The notes under the pieces were generated by a model. The model was not told the origin of the DNA. It ran no database searches and saw only the letters and a list, made by a program, of their open reading frames with translations. 64,000 bases of DNA from Adenanthera pavonina. Its lineage: Eukaryota; Streptophyta; Magnoliopsida; Fabales; Fabaceae. This document shows positions 24,624 to 36,650 of the stretch, piece by piece; position 1 is the stretch's first letter; each line of letters opens with the position of its first letter. The stretch covers positions 1,488,001 through 1,552,000 of the forward strand of contig JAIVEN010000037.1 of assembly GCA_026686845.1 (NCBI GenBank), given 5' to 3'. The translations under genes and the position numbers were made by a program.

Positions 24624-25945
24624 ATGGGTGATTATCAAGCTAAGAAGAAAAGTTCCCCATCGAAGAAGAAAAAGAAGGCTCCTGCATTAAAATTGGAGGG
24701 TGAGGCAGAGAAGCATCATCATGGCGTGATTGTACTTAAAGAGTTCACATGAACAAGGTTTTTTGGAAAGAAGTTTCATGTGGAATGGAACTATAAGGGT
24801 CATGCAGTGGGCAAAGTTAGCAAAAGGCTTAATAGCTATATTATAGTAGCTACCAAGATAAAGGTCCCGATCTCCCATTTGGAGTAAAGTGATTGGAGAA
24901 AAGTCCTCAAGGCTATGAAGGATTTAGTGTTTGATGATGTAGCTATAAGTAACTTAATTTCTGATTTCACTACAATTTATCATTTCACCATAAGTTGCCA
25001 TTTCACTATAATTTGTCATTTTCACTATATACTTTATCATTTTGTGTTGTAGTTAGTTTTTAATGTTGGTGGGATACATGGAGAGTATGTATTTTAGAAG
25101 GCTGGAATTTCACTACAAAATTTCTTATATATATTGACTAAGTTCTTTGTGAAGAATGATAAGGGCAATATCATTCCACATCTGCATGCACTTTTTGACA
25201 TCTACATGAAGCAAGAGCACTGGGATCTTTTTATCAGTGTATGGCAAGAGCAAAGCTTCAAAAAAAAAATGAATAAAAAAAAATCAGAGTGCAAAGAGTC
25301 AGAAGCATCACTATAGAGCCAGCCATTTGGGATACTCCGAAGTCGAGAGGAACATTGTAAGTGCTTGTATATGTCCTTAATTGTATGAATATCTTTTAAA
25401 TATAAATATTTACACATCCGTTATTTGTGTCAATGTATAGTTGAAGAAAGAGGGATCAAGCAGAAAAGTATCCCATCATGAGTTGTAGCCTAAATCTAGG
25501 AAAAACAAAGACGAGATAATAGAGAATGATGATGTCTGGGACGTTATTGCTAAGATATCAAGTACTTATTTTTCAATAATTTAGTGTTTTAAATACTAAT
25601 TTTTTAGTAATTTCTTGTCTATTTGTTATGTTAAGTACTTGTTTTTCTATCTTTACAGAACACCCTTATACAAGCGGCACCCACTACTAGTGATAGCCCA
25701 GAGCTGGATATGCTTAGCCAAGCATTGGGGCAACCTGAGTACTCTGGTCGTGTTAAAGGAAAAGGGATTGGTGTCACTCTATAATCATATTTTGGGACCA
25801 AATGTCACCACTGAAACTCATCTACAGCTAGGGTTACTGAATTGGAGGCACAACTTAAGGAACAAAGACAAAATCAAGCCGTATTGGAGAGACGGTTAGC
25901 TCAAATCAAGATGTTTATGAAACAATATGAGGAGGAGTAACGAAC
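24624..25945 (+). pseudogene. CACTA-associated Transposase_24-like (Ptta/En/Spm) gene, decayed
   Basis: Starts MGDYQAKKKSSPSKKKKK, basic as in this family. It then reads RFFGKKFHVEWNYKGHAVGK and WRKVLKAMKDLVFDD, with TGA and TAA codons in frame. Further exon-like blocks follow: HLHALFDIYMKQEHWDLFIS (25150-25230), the GSSRKVSHHEL stretch (near 25450), PELDMLSQALGQPEYSGRVK (near 25700), and a coiled-coil-like end with LEAQLKEQRQNQAVLERRLA (near 25840-25900). This order (basic N-terminus, WRKV block, gating helices, 'GRVKGKG', Leu/Gln-rich coil) matches proteins annotated as plant En/Spm transposase-associated Transposase_24. Exon borders are inferred. At least two stops; no function now. Confidence 0.72.
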
Positions 25946-26859
25946 CCGAAGCAGCCCTAGTGTCAAGGACAGTTGCACACTACCTTCTGAGCAATTCCTA
26001 GAGGTAATTACTTTCCCTATTAACTAACTAAGTTCATAGTTAATTAAGCCATAGATATTAATACTGCCTGATTGGTATAGTGACAACATGATCTATTATG
26101 GTTGGATGTCCCTACTCAAAGCATGGTTGTAGAAGGATGTGCAGAGAGAGGAGATAGGGCTCACAATGTTCCCTTACCTGTAGACCACATGAGAGTATCA
26201 ATCAACTTACCCATTAAGGAGAATACACAATTGTCTATCCCTACTGATGAGGTAGGCATGGTAAGATAGGTGGTGGGTGTGACATCCGGGTGCTGATGAG
26301 GGTGGGGAGTGATTGCCGGTGCAAGAAAAAGGGATGTGGATAAAAGTAATGAGGCATGGATAAGGAGTAGCTCCTGGCAGGCTTCTAAGCAGGAAGGGCA
26401 TATGAATTAATCAAATGTATACCAGAACGAGATGGATCTAGAGACTGTATAGGTATAGGACTATACGGTGAAAGATAGCTTAAAGGAATTGATAGGTACT
26501 ACCTATACCAACAAGGTGTACCTACTTTTCGGTAGCCTATCCCTAAAGAACTCCTAAGGACAAAGCACACCGAAAAGGCTTGTGTTGATTTGTGGAGACA
26601 GTCATCAATCCTAAAGAAACGGCCAGACGTTACAGTGGGTGGATATATGGCAAGCCCTACTCACCTTGTTACTTCAACTCTAACAAAACATGTATGTCAA
26701 TTAGCACTTCATTGATTATAATTTGATATTATGTACATCATGTTCATGCCAAGTTGACCAACTTTGTTTCATAGTCCAAGGGGAAGTTCAGTGTTCCAGT
26801 TATTAAGCAGTCAAAGGAGTCAATCACTCCACCAAGGAAGGGATTGTTGGGACCTCAAG

Positions 26860-28036
26860 CTTCAAAGGCAAGTGATAATCGAGCCTTCCTTACCAACATA
26901 GTGAAGCTGAAGCTATGGGAATTACTGACATTCCCACGTGATGTAAGGATCTTCAACAAGGAAGTATCTGAAGTAATCACCCATGATGTGATTGCTGATA
27001 TTATGGGTCATTAATGACTTAGAGTACAAAATGTAACCATATATATTAGGTATAAAAATTACAATAGATTTGCTTTCTACTTGACTGCCTTTTATTTTCT
27101 TATGTGATATTAATGAATTACTCTTTTCATTATTTTTAGTTATCTATATGAAAAGTTTGTAGTCCTTGCCAAACTCATAGACAAATTTGTGTTCACCCAC
27201 CCCCAAGACATTTCAGCTTTTATAGTCGGTCAGATGCCTCAGGTGAAAATCACTAAACATCACGAGATGTTGCTAATATGATGAGGGTGGATGCATGTAG
27301 TAAGATGTTATATTTCGCACTATATCAGCAGGGTGAGCCACTTATAGCTGAGCTTTTAAATTATAACTTGTTTCATGTTGACTCCTTGATTATATTTTAC
27401 TAACATTGGTTTATATTTTTCTTAGCAATCATTGAATGTTGGTCTGTATCCATTTGATACAACCAACAATATATTTTTTGGATCCAAAGCATAATCCGCC
27501 TGAGTACTGCCAATAAAAACAATGGAAATGTTTAATCAGTAAGAATATGCATTTCTATTTATGTATTTCTCTTTCCTTACATTAAATTGAGTAATGTTAT
27601 CGTTGATAGGGGCAAGAGTATCTTTCATGCACAATGCGAGCTTAGGGACAATAATTATGGTCCAAATTACAAGCAACCAAATCAGGCCACATTGTACAAA
27701 TGGACAACAATTCAGGTATTTATAACAATAATGCTTGTAAATAATGTGCATATAATGTTTTTAGTGTCCAAAACAAGAAAATGATGATGATTGAGGATAT
27801 TATTTGCTCAATTTTATGAAAGATATTATCTTACATGAAAAGAACTTGATCCCTGTGAATATGTATCTAATTTGGTTTACTTCTATTTACATTAAAAATT
27901 AATAATCTAACTTGATTTTTCTTATTATTTTTACTTGTAGTACTACCTTGACTATAGGAAGTACTCCTCTGAAGATCATGTAAATGAAGTAATCGAGGAG
28001 TGGCCTGGATATGTGGTTGAACTCAAGCAGCGGTAG
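26860..28036 (+). pseudogene. ULP1-like (peptidase C48) gene in the CACTA element, catalytic Cys lost
   Basis: Recognisable blocks include LWELLTFPRDVRIFNKEVSE (about 26915-26975), then NH-stop-MLVCIHLIQPTIYFLDPKHNP (27427-27500), CPKQENDDD-stop-GYYLLNFMKDI (27765-27827), and a last exon YLDYRKYSSEDHVNEVIEEW. These correspond to the His-Trp block, the Asp of 'LDP' and the Cys block of SUMO-protease-like C48 domains. His (CAT, 27430) and Asp (GAT, 27481) remain; the Trp after His is TGA and the catalytic Cys codon is TGA (27792-27794). Plant CACTA and Mutator-like elements are known to carry ULP1-like domains, and this looks like such a case. Not functional. Confidence 0.75.
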
Positions 28037-29001
28037 GTATAAGTGATTCTTAGATAATTAAGTTCTAATTACATTTGGTTTTGTCTATTTAGTTGGCTTA
28101 TGTTGTATTGTTGCTTTTGTTTTAGTTCTATATATCAATTGGTTTGAATTTATAGTTCTTTTCTGTTTTGCATTAGTTTTGGTTCTAAAATTGGTCATGT
28201 AACTTCTGTTGCATGAACACAAAGTTATGAGCATGCATGTAATGGTAGTTGCAAGACAAGTAGCATGGTTAAAGTATTTTGGTCATGATTTGCTTGTAAG
28301 TTTTTGGTTTGCTTATATATTAGCTAGATTTCCTTGATCTTTATATGCAAAACTGTAGGAAATTAACTTAACATGTACAATACTAGCTTAGTTTAAGATT
28401 TGACTTGTTGAATTCGGCTGTAAAACATAATTATGGATGCTGAAATTGACCTGTTCTGGATTTTGAATACTATTTTAAAACTTCATTTGGTCATTTTTGT
28501 TCTATATAATACAAGTAATTGTTGTATGGATGTTGAAACTGGCCTATTTTGAATGCTAAATGTTGTTTTACGAACTTTATTTGATCTTTTATTGTATATA
28601 ATACAGGGATGATAAAACCAAATGAATAGTATATTTAGAAAAAAAAAAGTTACTTTCCTTTGTGGTTGTATGTTAGAAACATAAAGGAAAGTGAATTTTT
28701 TAAAAAAATATTAATGTCCTTTGTAGTTTAATAAATAACTACAAAGAAAAGTGTGGACAAATAATAATAAAAAACATATAAAATTCCTTTGCAGTTATAT
28801 AATAAAACCACAAAAGAAAATTACTTTCTTTTGCAATTTTTTAATACAATCTGCAAAGGAGAGTATTGCCTAAATAAATTATTTAAGTATAATAAATTAC
28901 TTTCCTCTTTGGTTGTAGCAAACAACAGCAAAGGAAAGTTTCATTTTCTTTTCGATTTGTAACTACAAAGAAATCTTCCTTGGTGGTCAATTCCTTTATG
29001 A

Positions 29002-31396
29002 TTGTCGCATCCAATTTTTAATTTTTCAAAAATAAAAAATTAAAATTAAATAGAGTCTCCAACAAAATTTTTAAAAGAGAAATTTTGGAAAATATTTTTT
29101 TAAAAGAACACAGTTTACGAAATAGAAAGAATTCGAGAGCCGATTGTGTTATGAGGAAGTTGTTAGGCACCTTATAACACCTGTTTATAATAACAATTAC
29201 CTTAAGTTGATTATACAAAATCAATGTAGCCTTAAAACTATTTTAATTACCTTTATAAAACTCATATAAAGAAAAGAAAAATAACAAATAAATAAAATGG
29301 ATTTATTTATAAAGATGGACTTTACATAGAATAAGAGTCTAAGGCCTACGTACTTAAATATAGAAATCAAAGTCCACGTAGTTTAGATAAAAACTCATGT
29401 CAATGAGTTCATATTTTTTAAGAAAAAATATATAATTTTAATAAAATAATTTTTGAATAGTTTCTTTCGTTATTTTCAAAAATTGAATTATTCACGTTAT
29501 ATATGAAAATACTGTTTAGCTATTTATTTATCGTTTATTGATAAATCCACGGAGATTCCTAAAATCTCATGTGGTCACTAACTGGTTTATACATCTATGG
29601 AAGCTCTAAAAACCTCACATAAAATAACTTAAAAATATATTATAATATTATATTTAAAGAAATATTTTTATTTAAAATATATGCAAAACTTTATCAAATT
29701 TGAGATAATCTTTATTATTTTGGTTTAAAAAATATTTTTCATAAAGAAAATGCATAATATGATTATTATACTAGTAGAGACACATCACAACACATGATAA
29801 ATTTATTAATTCAAATATTCATGGAGATTCCAAATATCTCACGTAATACGATTTTTTCTTTTTTAAAAATTAAATTAGAAAATTATTATAAAAATAAAAA
29901 TATTTCTTTTATGATAAATATTTAATTGCAAATTTAAGGAATATTTTATTTGAATTTCTAAAATAACAACCATGAGATTAATATATATATATATACATAT
30001 ATAATTAAATTGGTAAACCGGGAAAACCTATGTCGCACACAGTAAATCAATATTTATGGAAGTTCTACAAATCTCACATAACAATATTCTATTAATAGCA
30101 TCAATCTCATAAATGGTGATTGTGTGATTGTGTAATATCATAAAAAATAAATAATACGCTAGAGATGAAAGAACTTTGTTACCGTAGCGAAGAAAAATAA
30201 TGCAATAAACCACACAACCTCAATGGCTTGGTATTGTATAATATTCATGCCAATCATGCTTTGCCTCCATCTACAGGAATATCATTCTAAAGCCACCAAA
30301 AATATATATGTGTATATAAAGAGAAAAAAATATTGAACTATATTGTCAAAACAAAGAAATCATTCAATCAAAGTGTCACCAATGCTCATTATTATTCATT
30401 AATTTTTTAGAAGCAAAATTAGTTGTCAATAAGAATTACATTACCTTACCTTAATTCTTTTTCCTCAAACACAAATAGAGGGATTATAAGCAACTCGAGT
30501 CATTAGTTTACATATATAAGAATTTTACCTCAAAGCTGTAAAATAGATTAAATAATGAAAGAAATAGAGTATCACCACTATTCAAAGTTAACTTCAAATA
30601 TGAAATCACTGGTTTGGAGTTGTGGATGTAATGCAAAATAATAAGATAAAGAAAAAAAAAAGTAAAGCAACATAAATAAGAATGGCTTTCTCTCAAACAT
30701 ATAAAGTATGTCTTTTTCTCTATTAGAGATATTCATAGGTATGAGAGGTTATCTCAAAACATAACTCACAATAAAGAGAATATAAAGAAGAAGAAAAAAG
30801 AAGAATGATGGATTCTAAAAATGATAAAGAGGCAAACTCACCCTTTCTTCTTTTCTTTCTCAATGCTACTCACATTTTTTTTTCTTTACTTCTCCAACTC
30901 TCCAACTCACTCTTCCTTTATTTCTTTTTCTTCTTCTTCTCTCTCTCTCTTCCTTTTCTTCTTTTTTTTCTCAATCTCTCATCCTCTCTCTTTTCTTTCC
31001 ATCTCTCATTCTTTTTCTTTTCTCCTCCTTTTTCCCCACCTCTTATCACCTTACCTCTATTTATAGTGTCAAAAAGTAAATCATTCAATCAATACTCTAA
31101 AATCACAAAAATCTCTTTTATTATTTTTCTTTGATATTCACATTGAGATTGATTGATTTGCTTTATTTTTTTTTCTATATTAATTTGATATCGAATCTCA
31201 ATCAATGATTTATTACTTTTTTTTAGTTTTATGAAAATCTCAAAAAGGAGAAAATCATAACTCCTCACAATATGGCAATCTTTGGGAGATATTATTATTT
31301 TTTTACTATTTTATTTTATCTAAATTTTTTCTTTTCATATTTATTAAAAAATTATTTTTTTAAAGGGACCCGGACAAAATACGGTATTCACAACGG
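29002..31396. mobile_element. Probable solo LTR (C) inserted in the CACTA right arm
   Basis: Between TTATGA at 28996-29001 and TTATGA at 31397-31402 lies 2.4 kb that interrupts the CACTA subterminal repeats. Joining the two sides gives TTCCTTTATGAACCTCAAAGG, in keeping with the arm motif. It starts TTGTCGCATCC, and near its end is GGGACCCGGACAAAATACGG, both LTR-like. It has no gag or pol and contains a CT-rich tract (30840-31060). Exact ends could be 1-4 bases off. A solo LTR of a Ty3-type element is the best guess; a non-autonomous LTR element is possible. Confidence 0.65.
29540..30085. repeat. Four spaced copies of a ~33-bp motif in solo LTR C
   Basis: The pattern (T)GGA(G/A)(A/G)TTC...(A)TCTCA(C/T)(A/G)T recurs at about 29548, 29600, 29820 and 30055, each preceded by an AT.CA(C/T)GGA-type context. 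The copies are degenerate. Confidence 0.6.
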
Positions 31397-31459
31397 TTAT
31401 GAACCTCAAAGGAGAACCTATTTTAACAACTAAGAAAGCCATTTTTTGGCATAGTATTA

Positions 31460-31999
31460 CCTGCTTCAATAATTATAAAATGGTTTATAGAAAATCTATT
31501 ATGGAACAATTGCATGAAATTGAACATATTTTTAATACTTTCAAACAACATAATATGCATAAGGATGAAAGTATCATTGTCTCCTCAATCATAGACAAAC
31601 TTTCTCCTTTATGGCAAAGCTTCAAAAGGAGTCTTAAAGATAAAAAGGAAGATATCTCTTTTAAGCAATTGGAGAATCATCTTGTTTAGAATATGAGTAT
31701 TGAAAACAAGATGATACAAAAGATATCAATACTCATGAGAAAATAAATGTGGTGGAGGAAGGGCAGTTCAATAAGACTTTTACAAAAAGAGAGAAGGAAA
31801 AGGATGAATGCCATGGACAAAATAGCCATAAGAACAAGAAAAAGAAAGTGCTACTTTTGTGAGAATAATGGTTATTACAAGAAAGAATGTCGTTTCTTCA
31901 AAAAGAAGAAAGAAACTGCTTCTTTCTCAAAGGACAATCTTGCAGTTGTTATTTCTAAAATCAACGTGGTTGAAAATGATGAATCATGGTGGGTGGATT
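31460..31999 (+). pseudogene. Copia B gag (C-terminal part), zinc knuckle and protease start
   Basis: Continues gag from 23015: CFNNYKMVYRKSIMEQLHEI, then DESIIVSSIIDKLSPLWQSF and FKQLENHLV, all standard for copia gag (UBN2). A stop at 31687 follows. The zinc knuckle is CYFCENNGYYKKEC (31849-31890), with Tyr in place of the His ligand of the CCHC box. WWVDYG (31987-32004) is the start of the aspartic protease, normally WxxDSGA, where Ser has become Tyr and solo LTR D begins. Confidence 0.85.
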
Positions 32000-32004
32000 A
32001 TGGA

Positions 32005-35000
32005 TGTAATGACCTTAGTTACTAAATTCTAAAAGACTTAAATGAATGGTACAAGACTGAAGAGACCAAGTTCGGAGGAAAGGATCAAAATTGAGAAAGA
32101 AGGAAAAGTGACGCAGAAAGCATCATGTCACAGTGAGGAGCAATGGCATCGCGGCGGACGAGCTTGGGTTAGACTCCGGCTCAAGTTAGTAAGCACTGAT
32201 GCCATAGTGAGCTTAAGTGGCGTTGTGGCACCAGTTGTGCAATCTGTTAAAACTAGAAGTCAAACCAGACACTGAAGAAGAGGAAAAATAAAGGAAATAG
32301 AGGTGTTTTGCTAGGGTTTCGTATTTCCAGCCTTGGGAGTTTGATTTTTGGCATTTGGAAGCTTAAATATTGTTGGTAAGCAATCCCTTAACTCTCCTCT
32401 ATGTTCCTTTTCAAGTTTTACTGAAGATTTTTCTATTAGTTCAGTTGGCTTCTCAAGAGGGGGGTGAATTGAGAAAATTGAAATTTTTCTATAAAGACGA
32501 AACACAATAGTGATATTAAAAAGGCAACTGAAAATAGAGTATAAAAGGTAAAGAGTAAAGGGAAGACAACTCAGTAGTTTATCCTGGTTTGGTCTATTCC
32601 ACTTGACCTATGTCCAGTCCCCAAGCCACCACTTGAGATTTTTCCATTATCTCGTATAACAGGTAACTGTTTGTTTTTATTTTCAATGTGGAGCTTTCAT
32701 TATGCAGATAACCTAGTTAGGTTATGCGGATAACTTACTACCCAGAATGACTAAGTTTTAGCTCAGAATCATTTTCTTGAAAACCCACTTTGTTATTAGG
32801 ATAACGTTAAGTTTTTCTCAAACTGAGTTTTTGTGAAGCTTAGGTTATCAGGATAACCTCCTAAGGTTATGCGGACAACCAATTTACCTGAGGAAAATTC
32901 AAGTATTCTGAAATATAGGTTATGCGGATAATCTGTTTACCCGAGGATAGTTCAAGTATTTTGAAATATAGATTATGCGGATGACCTCACTTGGTTATGC
33001 AGATAACCTGTTTACCCGAGGAGTCCAAGTCTCTGTGACACACGTTATACGGATAGCCTCCCTAGGTTATGCGAATAACGGGCTACAAAGTACCACTTTT
33101 CTTCACTATTCACTTTGTTATGCGAATAAGGTGCTTACCTTATCAAGATAACTTCCTAGACAGACTTGAGAACTTGATCCCCAAGCCGTGTTATGCGGAT
33201 AACATCAATCCCTTTTCATGAAATTAAAGAATGGACTTTGGAAAAGTTTTGAGATTGAGTCTTTATCCCCATAACCTTAAATGGTTATTCGTATATGGTA
33301 AGATATTATCTTGAAAATAAGGTAAATACTTAGAAACATCTCTAAAATTGAGATCTTATCCCCATAAACTAAAACATTTTCATGAAAACCAATTGAACAC
33401 TTAGAACCAGTTTGAAATTGAAGCTTTATCCTTATTAGATAGCTCTTTTCTTCAAAACCATTTTGAAATCATAAGCTAATAATTAATCATTCAATTAGCC
33501 ATCTCATTTAATATTAGGTTAATTGAAATTCAAAGCCCAACTACCTTCTTTTACAGATAATTTTCTTAAGTTTATGAAATGATTCTTCAATCAACAGGAA
33601 ACTCTAACTTTGTTCTTCATTTCACTTGTGTTTCTTTGATATTGGATCTTCCAAGCTCATTTATTTTAGAATCATCAAAACATATGAATTATCATTTTCA
33701 TGGTTTTAGTTAGGGCTCTGAATTGGTTAAGTTTCTATCAATTAAATTGTGTATAAATATATTCTAGAGATGTTGTTGGACATTTATATGGTTTGGGTGT
33801 TGATTTTATAGTGGTTAAGTGGTATATTTACCAAATTTTAGCTCTTAAATGTTGATATCTTTGGGAATCCAAAGTTGTATGAGTATGATTATGGTTCTAT
33901 GAGTTGTTTGGGGCATTTTTGATGTTCGGATATGCCTTGGAATGCTTGGATGCTACTAGTTGGTGCTTAGGAATTTGTGATAGTAAGGAGAATTTGATTA
34001 TGTATAAGTTGTGATACTACTCAATTGGGATCTCTTGGCTCCGAGTTGTATTTGAAAAGTGTTGGATTGGTTGTGGTTACTTCCTTTGGCTTACTGAGGA
34101 GTTGAGTATGTTGGACGGTTGAGGTAATCGAGGTGTTCATTCCTGTGATTTTGATTGATTTTATATATTTGTATATGGTTAACCCTTTTCATATCATGAT
34201 ATGAATGTCTTATGTAATATGTATTGACCTTTCCATATCATGATATGCATTTAGTAGAATATGGTTATCCCTTTTTCATATCATGATATGTGCGGTTGGT
34301 TACATGGCCAGTGAGTTCTTTATCCCTATCTTGACTTATGATGAAAATGGCATGATGATGATAGTGAGTATGATATAAGTATCTATGATGATCATCAATA
34401 TGAAATGATTATTATGCACCTTGTGATATATTATGTATGGTCATAAGGCATGCTAGCACTATAAAGTTTTGCATATGTTGATATGTTAGCATGTATTGAG
34501 CATTGTCACATGATATACATTGTTGGGATATATGATTTGGGTGACGATGCTTTATATACCAAGTGTGCCAATCCGCTAAATAGCACACAAAGCCTTATAT
34601 TCAAGCAGTGTGGCTAATGTTATTCTAGTCACTAATTGTCCTATAGCTAGGAGACTCAGGTGGCTGTGAATTGGGGCGCACCTTCTCTAAATAGTCACTA
34701 ATTCGGGTGGGTCAGGAAAAAGAGAGCTAAGGTCTAATCTTTGGTGTAATGGCCTCTGGCTAGGTCATGACCATTGGGAGGAAAGTTAGGTGGTGACCCC
34801 GGAATCGGCATCACGGGTCATTGGAAGGAGTCCACTGGTACCTTGTTATGGTAACTTGCTTATTGTTCTAACCGTGTATTAATGGGATTTGTGTCTACAT
34901 ATCATGCATGTTGTGTTTATGATGAATGTTATCTGTTTATTGGTATGAAAGCATGATTATGTGTATGTGTATTTACCCCTGATTATTGGGACATATGTCT

Positions 35001-35996
35001 CACCCCGTAGCTAACCATTCCAGGTAAAGGATCTAGTTCTAACAAGGAAAAGACCATGGAGGGCTTGGGAAAGGAAGATTGAGAGTACTTGTGGGTGTTA
35101 GGGATTGTTTCCCTTTTGTTGTCGTTGTTTAGTTGTGTTGTCAATAAAGTACCACTTTTGTTGTTGTGTAACACTATATTTATAATGATGTTTCTGTGTA
35201 TTTTAGGGGCATAACTAGTGTATGACCCTATTTTATTCTCTTGTGGTTGTGTTTGGCCTTCTTGTGTGTTTTTGGGCCTATAGATATGCTCGTAATATGA
35301 TGATTGTCAATTATATCCTATGTATGGTATTCGTCATTTCAAATCCTAATGTTTGGCTATATTGGATTCAGAATTAGTGGCTCTAGGTCCCTTTAATGAT
35401 GTATGTCTTTTTGGTGAGCCTAGCATGATTATTGGGTACTTGATGTGCAAAATGGGCATATAACTTGTTAGTTTGATTTGGGGTTCAAGGGGTTCAAAAC
35501 TTGAAAATATGTTTTATTCGAGATAAAACCACCTTGGACAGGGTTTCTATGTCTTGTGTGACCTATTAGAATGGTCTTTGGTTGCCAATTGACCATTGTT
35601 GGCAAATTATGTTGTTTGATTGTTGGTCAAAAAATGACTAATTCAGTGTCGAGTGTCCAAAATTTTCATACGAAGGTGTTTCGAGGCATGGTTGGTGTTT
35701 ATTGTCAGAATAAGAGTAGAGTAATCTATAAAAGTTGGAATCGGGTCAATCGAAGGTCAGAGCTCAAGGTTATGCATGTCGAAAGTTCGTCGTGTGCATC
35801 AGCAAACTGCTGATGCAGGTTTTGTCATTGGCATTGCAATGCCATGTATTTCGAGTTCATCCTTATTTTGCTCTAGAAACGTTCCTCACCGTGATGCCAT
35901 AGGGTGTGGCCAAGGCGCAGTGCTATTTTTCTGTCTTCTACCCTCATTTCAAAGTATCTTGGGCATTTATGGGGTTTGTGAATTAAGGGTGTTACA
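32005..35996. mobile_element. ~4-kb probable solo LTR (D) inserted in copia B protease
   Basis: Starts TGTAATGACC and ends GGGTGTTACA, canonical TG...CA with matching inverted ends. Flanks are ATGGA (32000-32004) and CTGGA (35997-36001), a 5-bp duplication with one change. Removing it restores VD(S/Y)GATRHVC of the copia protease. The 3992 bp contain no gag or pol and no second copy of the terminal sequence, so a solo LTR is favoured over a full element. A 'tctcaccccg' stretch near 35000 and the large size recall LTRs of Ty3-type chromoviruses (inference). The segment from about 32455 to 33690 may be yet another insertion inside it. Confidence 0.8.
32647..33204. repeat. Array of ~14 imperfect palindromes, GGTTATGCGGATAACC
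   Basis: The 16-mer and variants recur at about 32647, 32700, 32720, 32791, 32843, 32865, 32918, 32971, 32993, 33043, 33065, 33116, 33138 and 33189. Arms GGTTAT/ATAACC are largely conserved while the centre varies (GCGG, GCAG, CAGG, TAGG). Several occur as pairs spaced about 22 bp apart. A longer context ('ctgtttacccgagga..ttcaagtatt.tgaaata') repeats between some of them. Function unknown. Confidence 0.85.
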
Positions 35997-36001
35997 CTGG
36001 A

Positions 36002-36650
36002 GCAACTCGCCATGTGTGCAAGAACAAGAATCTCTTTAAGACATTCAAGGAAGTGGATGGAAATGTGTTCTCTACATGAGAAATGCATCAAGTGTCCAAG
36101 TTGAGGGTAAAGAGACTGTGGAAATTGAGTTTACTTCTGGATAAACTCTTACTTTAAGAGATGTATACTATGTACTAGAAGTTAAAAAGAATTTAATTTC
36201 TGTATCCTTACTCAATAAATTAGGGTTTAAGTATGTTTTTTAGGGAAATAAGTTTATTCTATCTAAAGGAGGAATATTTGTAGGTAAGGATTATTAATGT
36301 GGAAACATATTCAAATGTAATGTTGCTTGAGTTAATAATAATATTTATAATTATGCATGTGTTATTGACTCCTGTGATGTATAATGTTATCATTTATGTC
36401 ATGTTAATTATGTTAAATGACATGATGAATCTTAACTTAATTCTAAAATCTACTACAAATCAAGAATCTCACATTACCTAAACAATCTTTCCCTAGAGTT
36501 AAAAGAATTTCTAAGTATTAAAATTGATTCTGATATTTGTGATTTGCATGATTAGTATATTATAGGTGGTAAACAGTATTTTGTGACCTTTATGGATGAT
36601 TGTGATGGATATAGTTATCTCTTTGTTATGTGCTTATAAATTAAGACATA
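36002..36650 (+). pseudogene. Copia B protease (rest), pre-integrase and integrase fragment
   Basis: Resumes ATRHVCKNKNLFKTFKEVDG right after solo LTR D. It then reads VEGKETVEIEFTSG, LRDVYYVLEVKKNLISVSLL and FILSKGGIFVG, which is the copia protease-to-pre-integrase order. At 36562-36620 GGKQYFVTFMDDCDGYSYLF is the start of the integrase core, with the first catalytic Asp region present. Several stops; a deletion follows that removes the rest of integrase and most of reverse transcriptase. Confidence 0.82.

Larger units (their letters stand above)
23016..31456 (+). mobile_element. CACTA (En/Spm) transposon inserted in copia B gag
   Basis: The left terminus CACAACGCCAAAAATGGC pairs with the right terminus GCCATTTTTTGGCATAGTA. 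The consensus is CACTACGCCAAAAATGGC, and each end has mutations. A 3-bp duplication TTA flanks it (23013-23015, 31457-31459). Excision and removal of one TTA rejoins gag as KKFLVTCFNNYKMV in frame. Subterminal arms (23030-23360 and 28640-28990) are packed with short direct and inverted copies of a TTCCTTTG(C/T)(A/G)GTT motif, as in CACTA arms. Inside are decayed Transposase_24-like and ULP1-like genes but no TNP2/DDE transposase, so it was probably mobilised in trans. About 2.4 kb of its length is a later LTR insertion. Confidence 0.9.

Noticed and set aside
30805..31134. Phe/Ser/Leu-rich open frames
   Set aside because: Produced by the CT-rich tract inside solo LTR C; two frames overlap the same tract.
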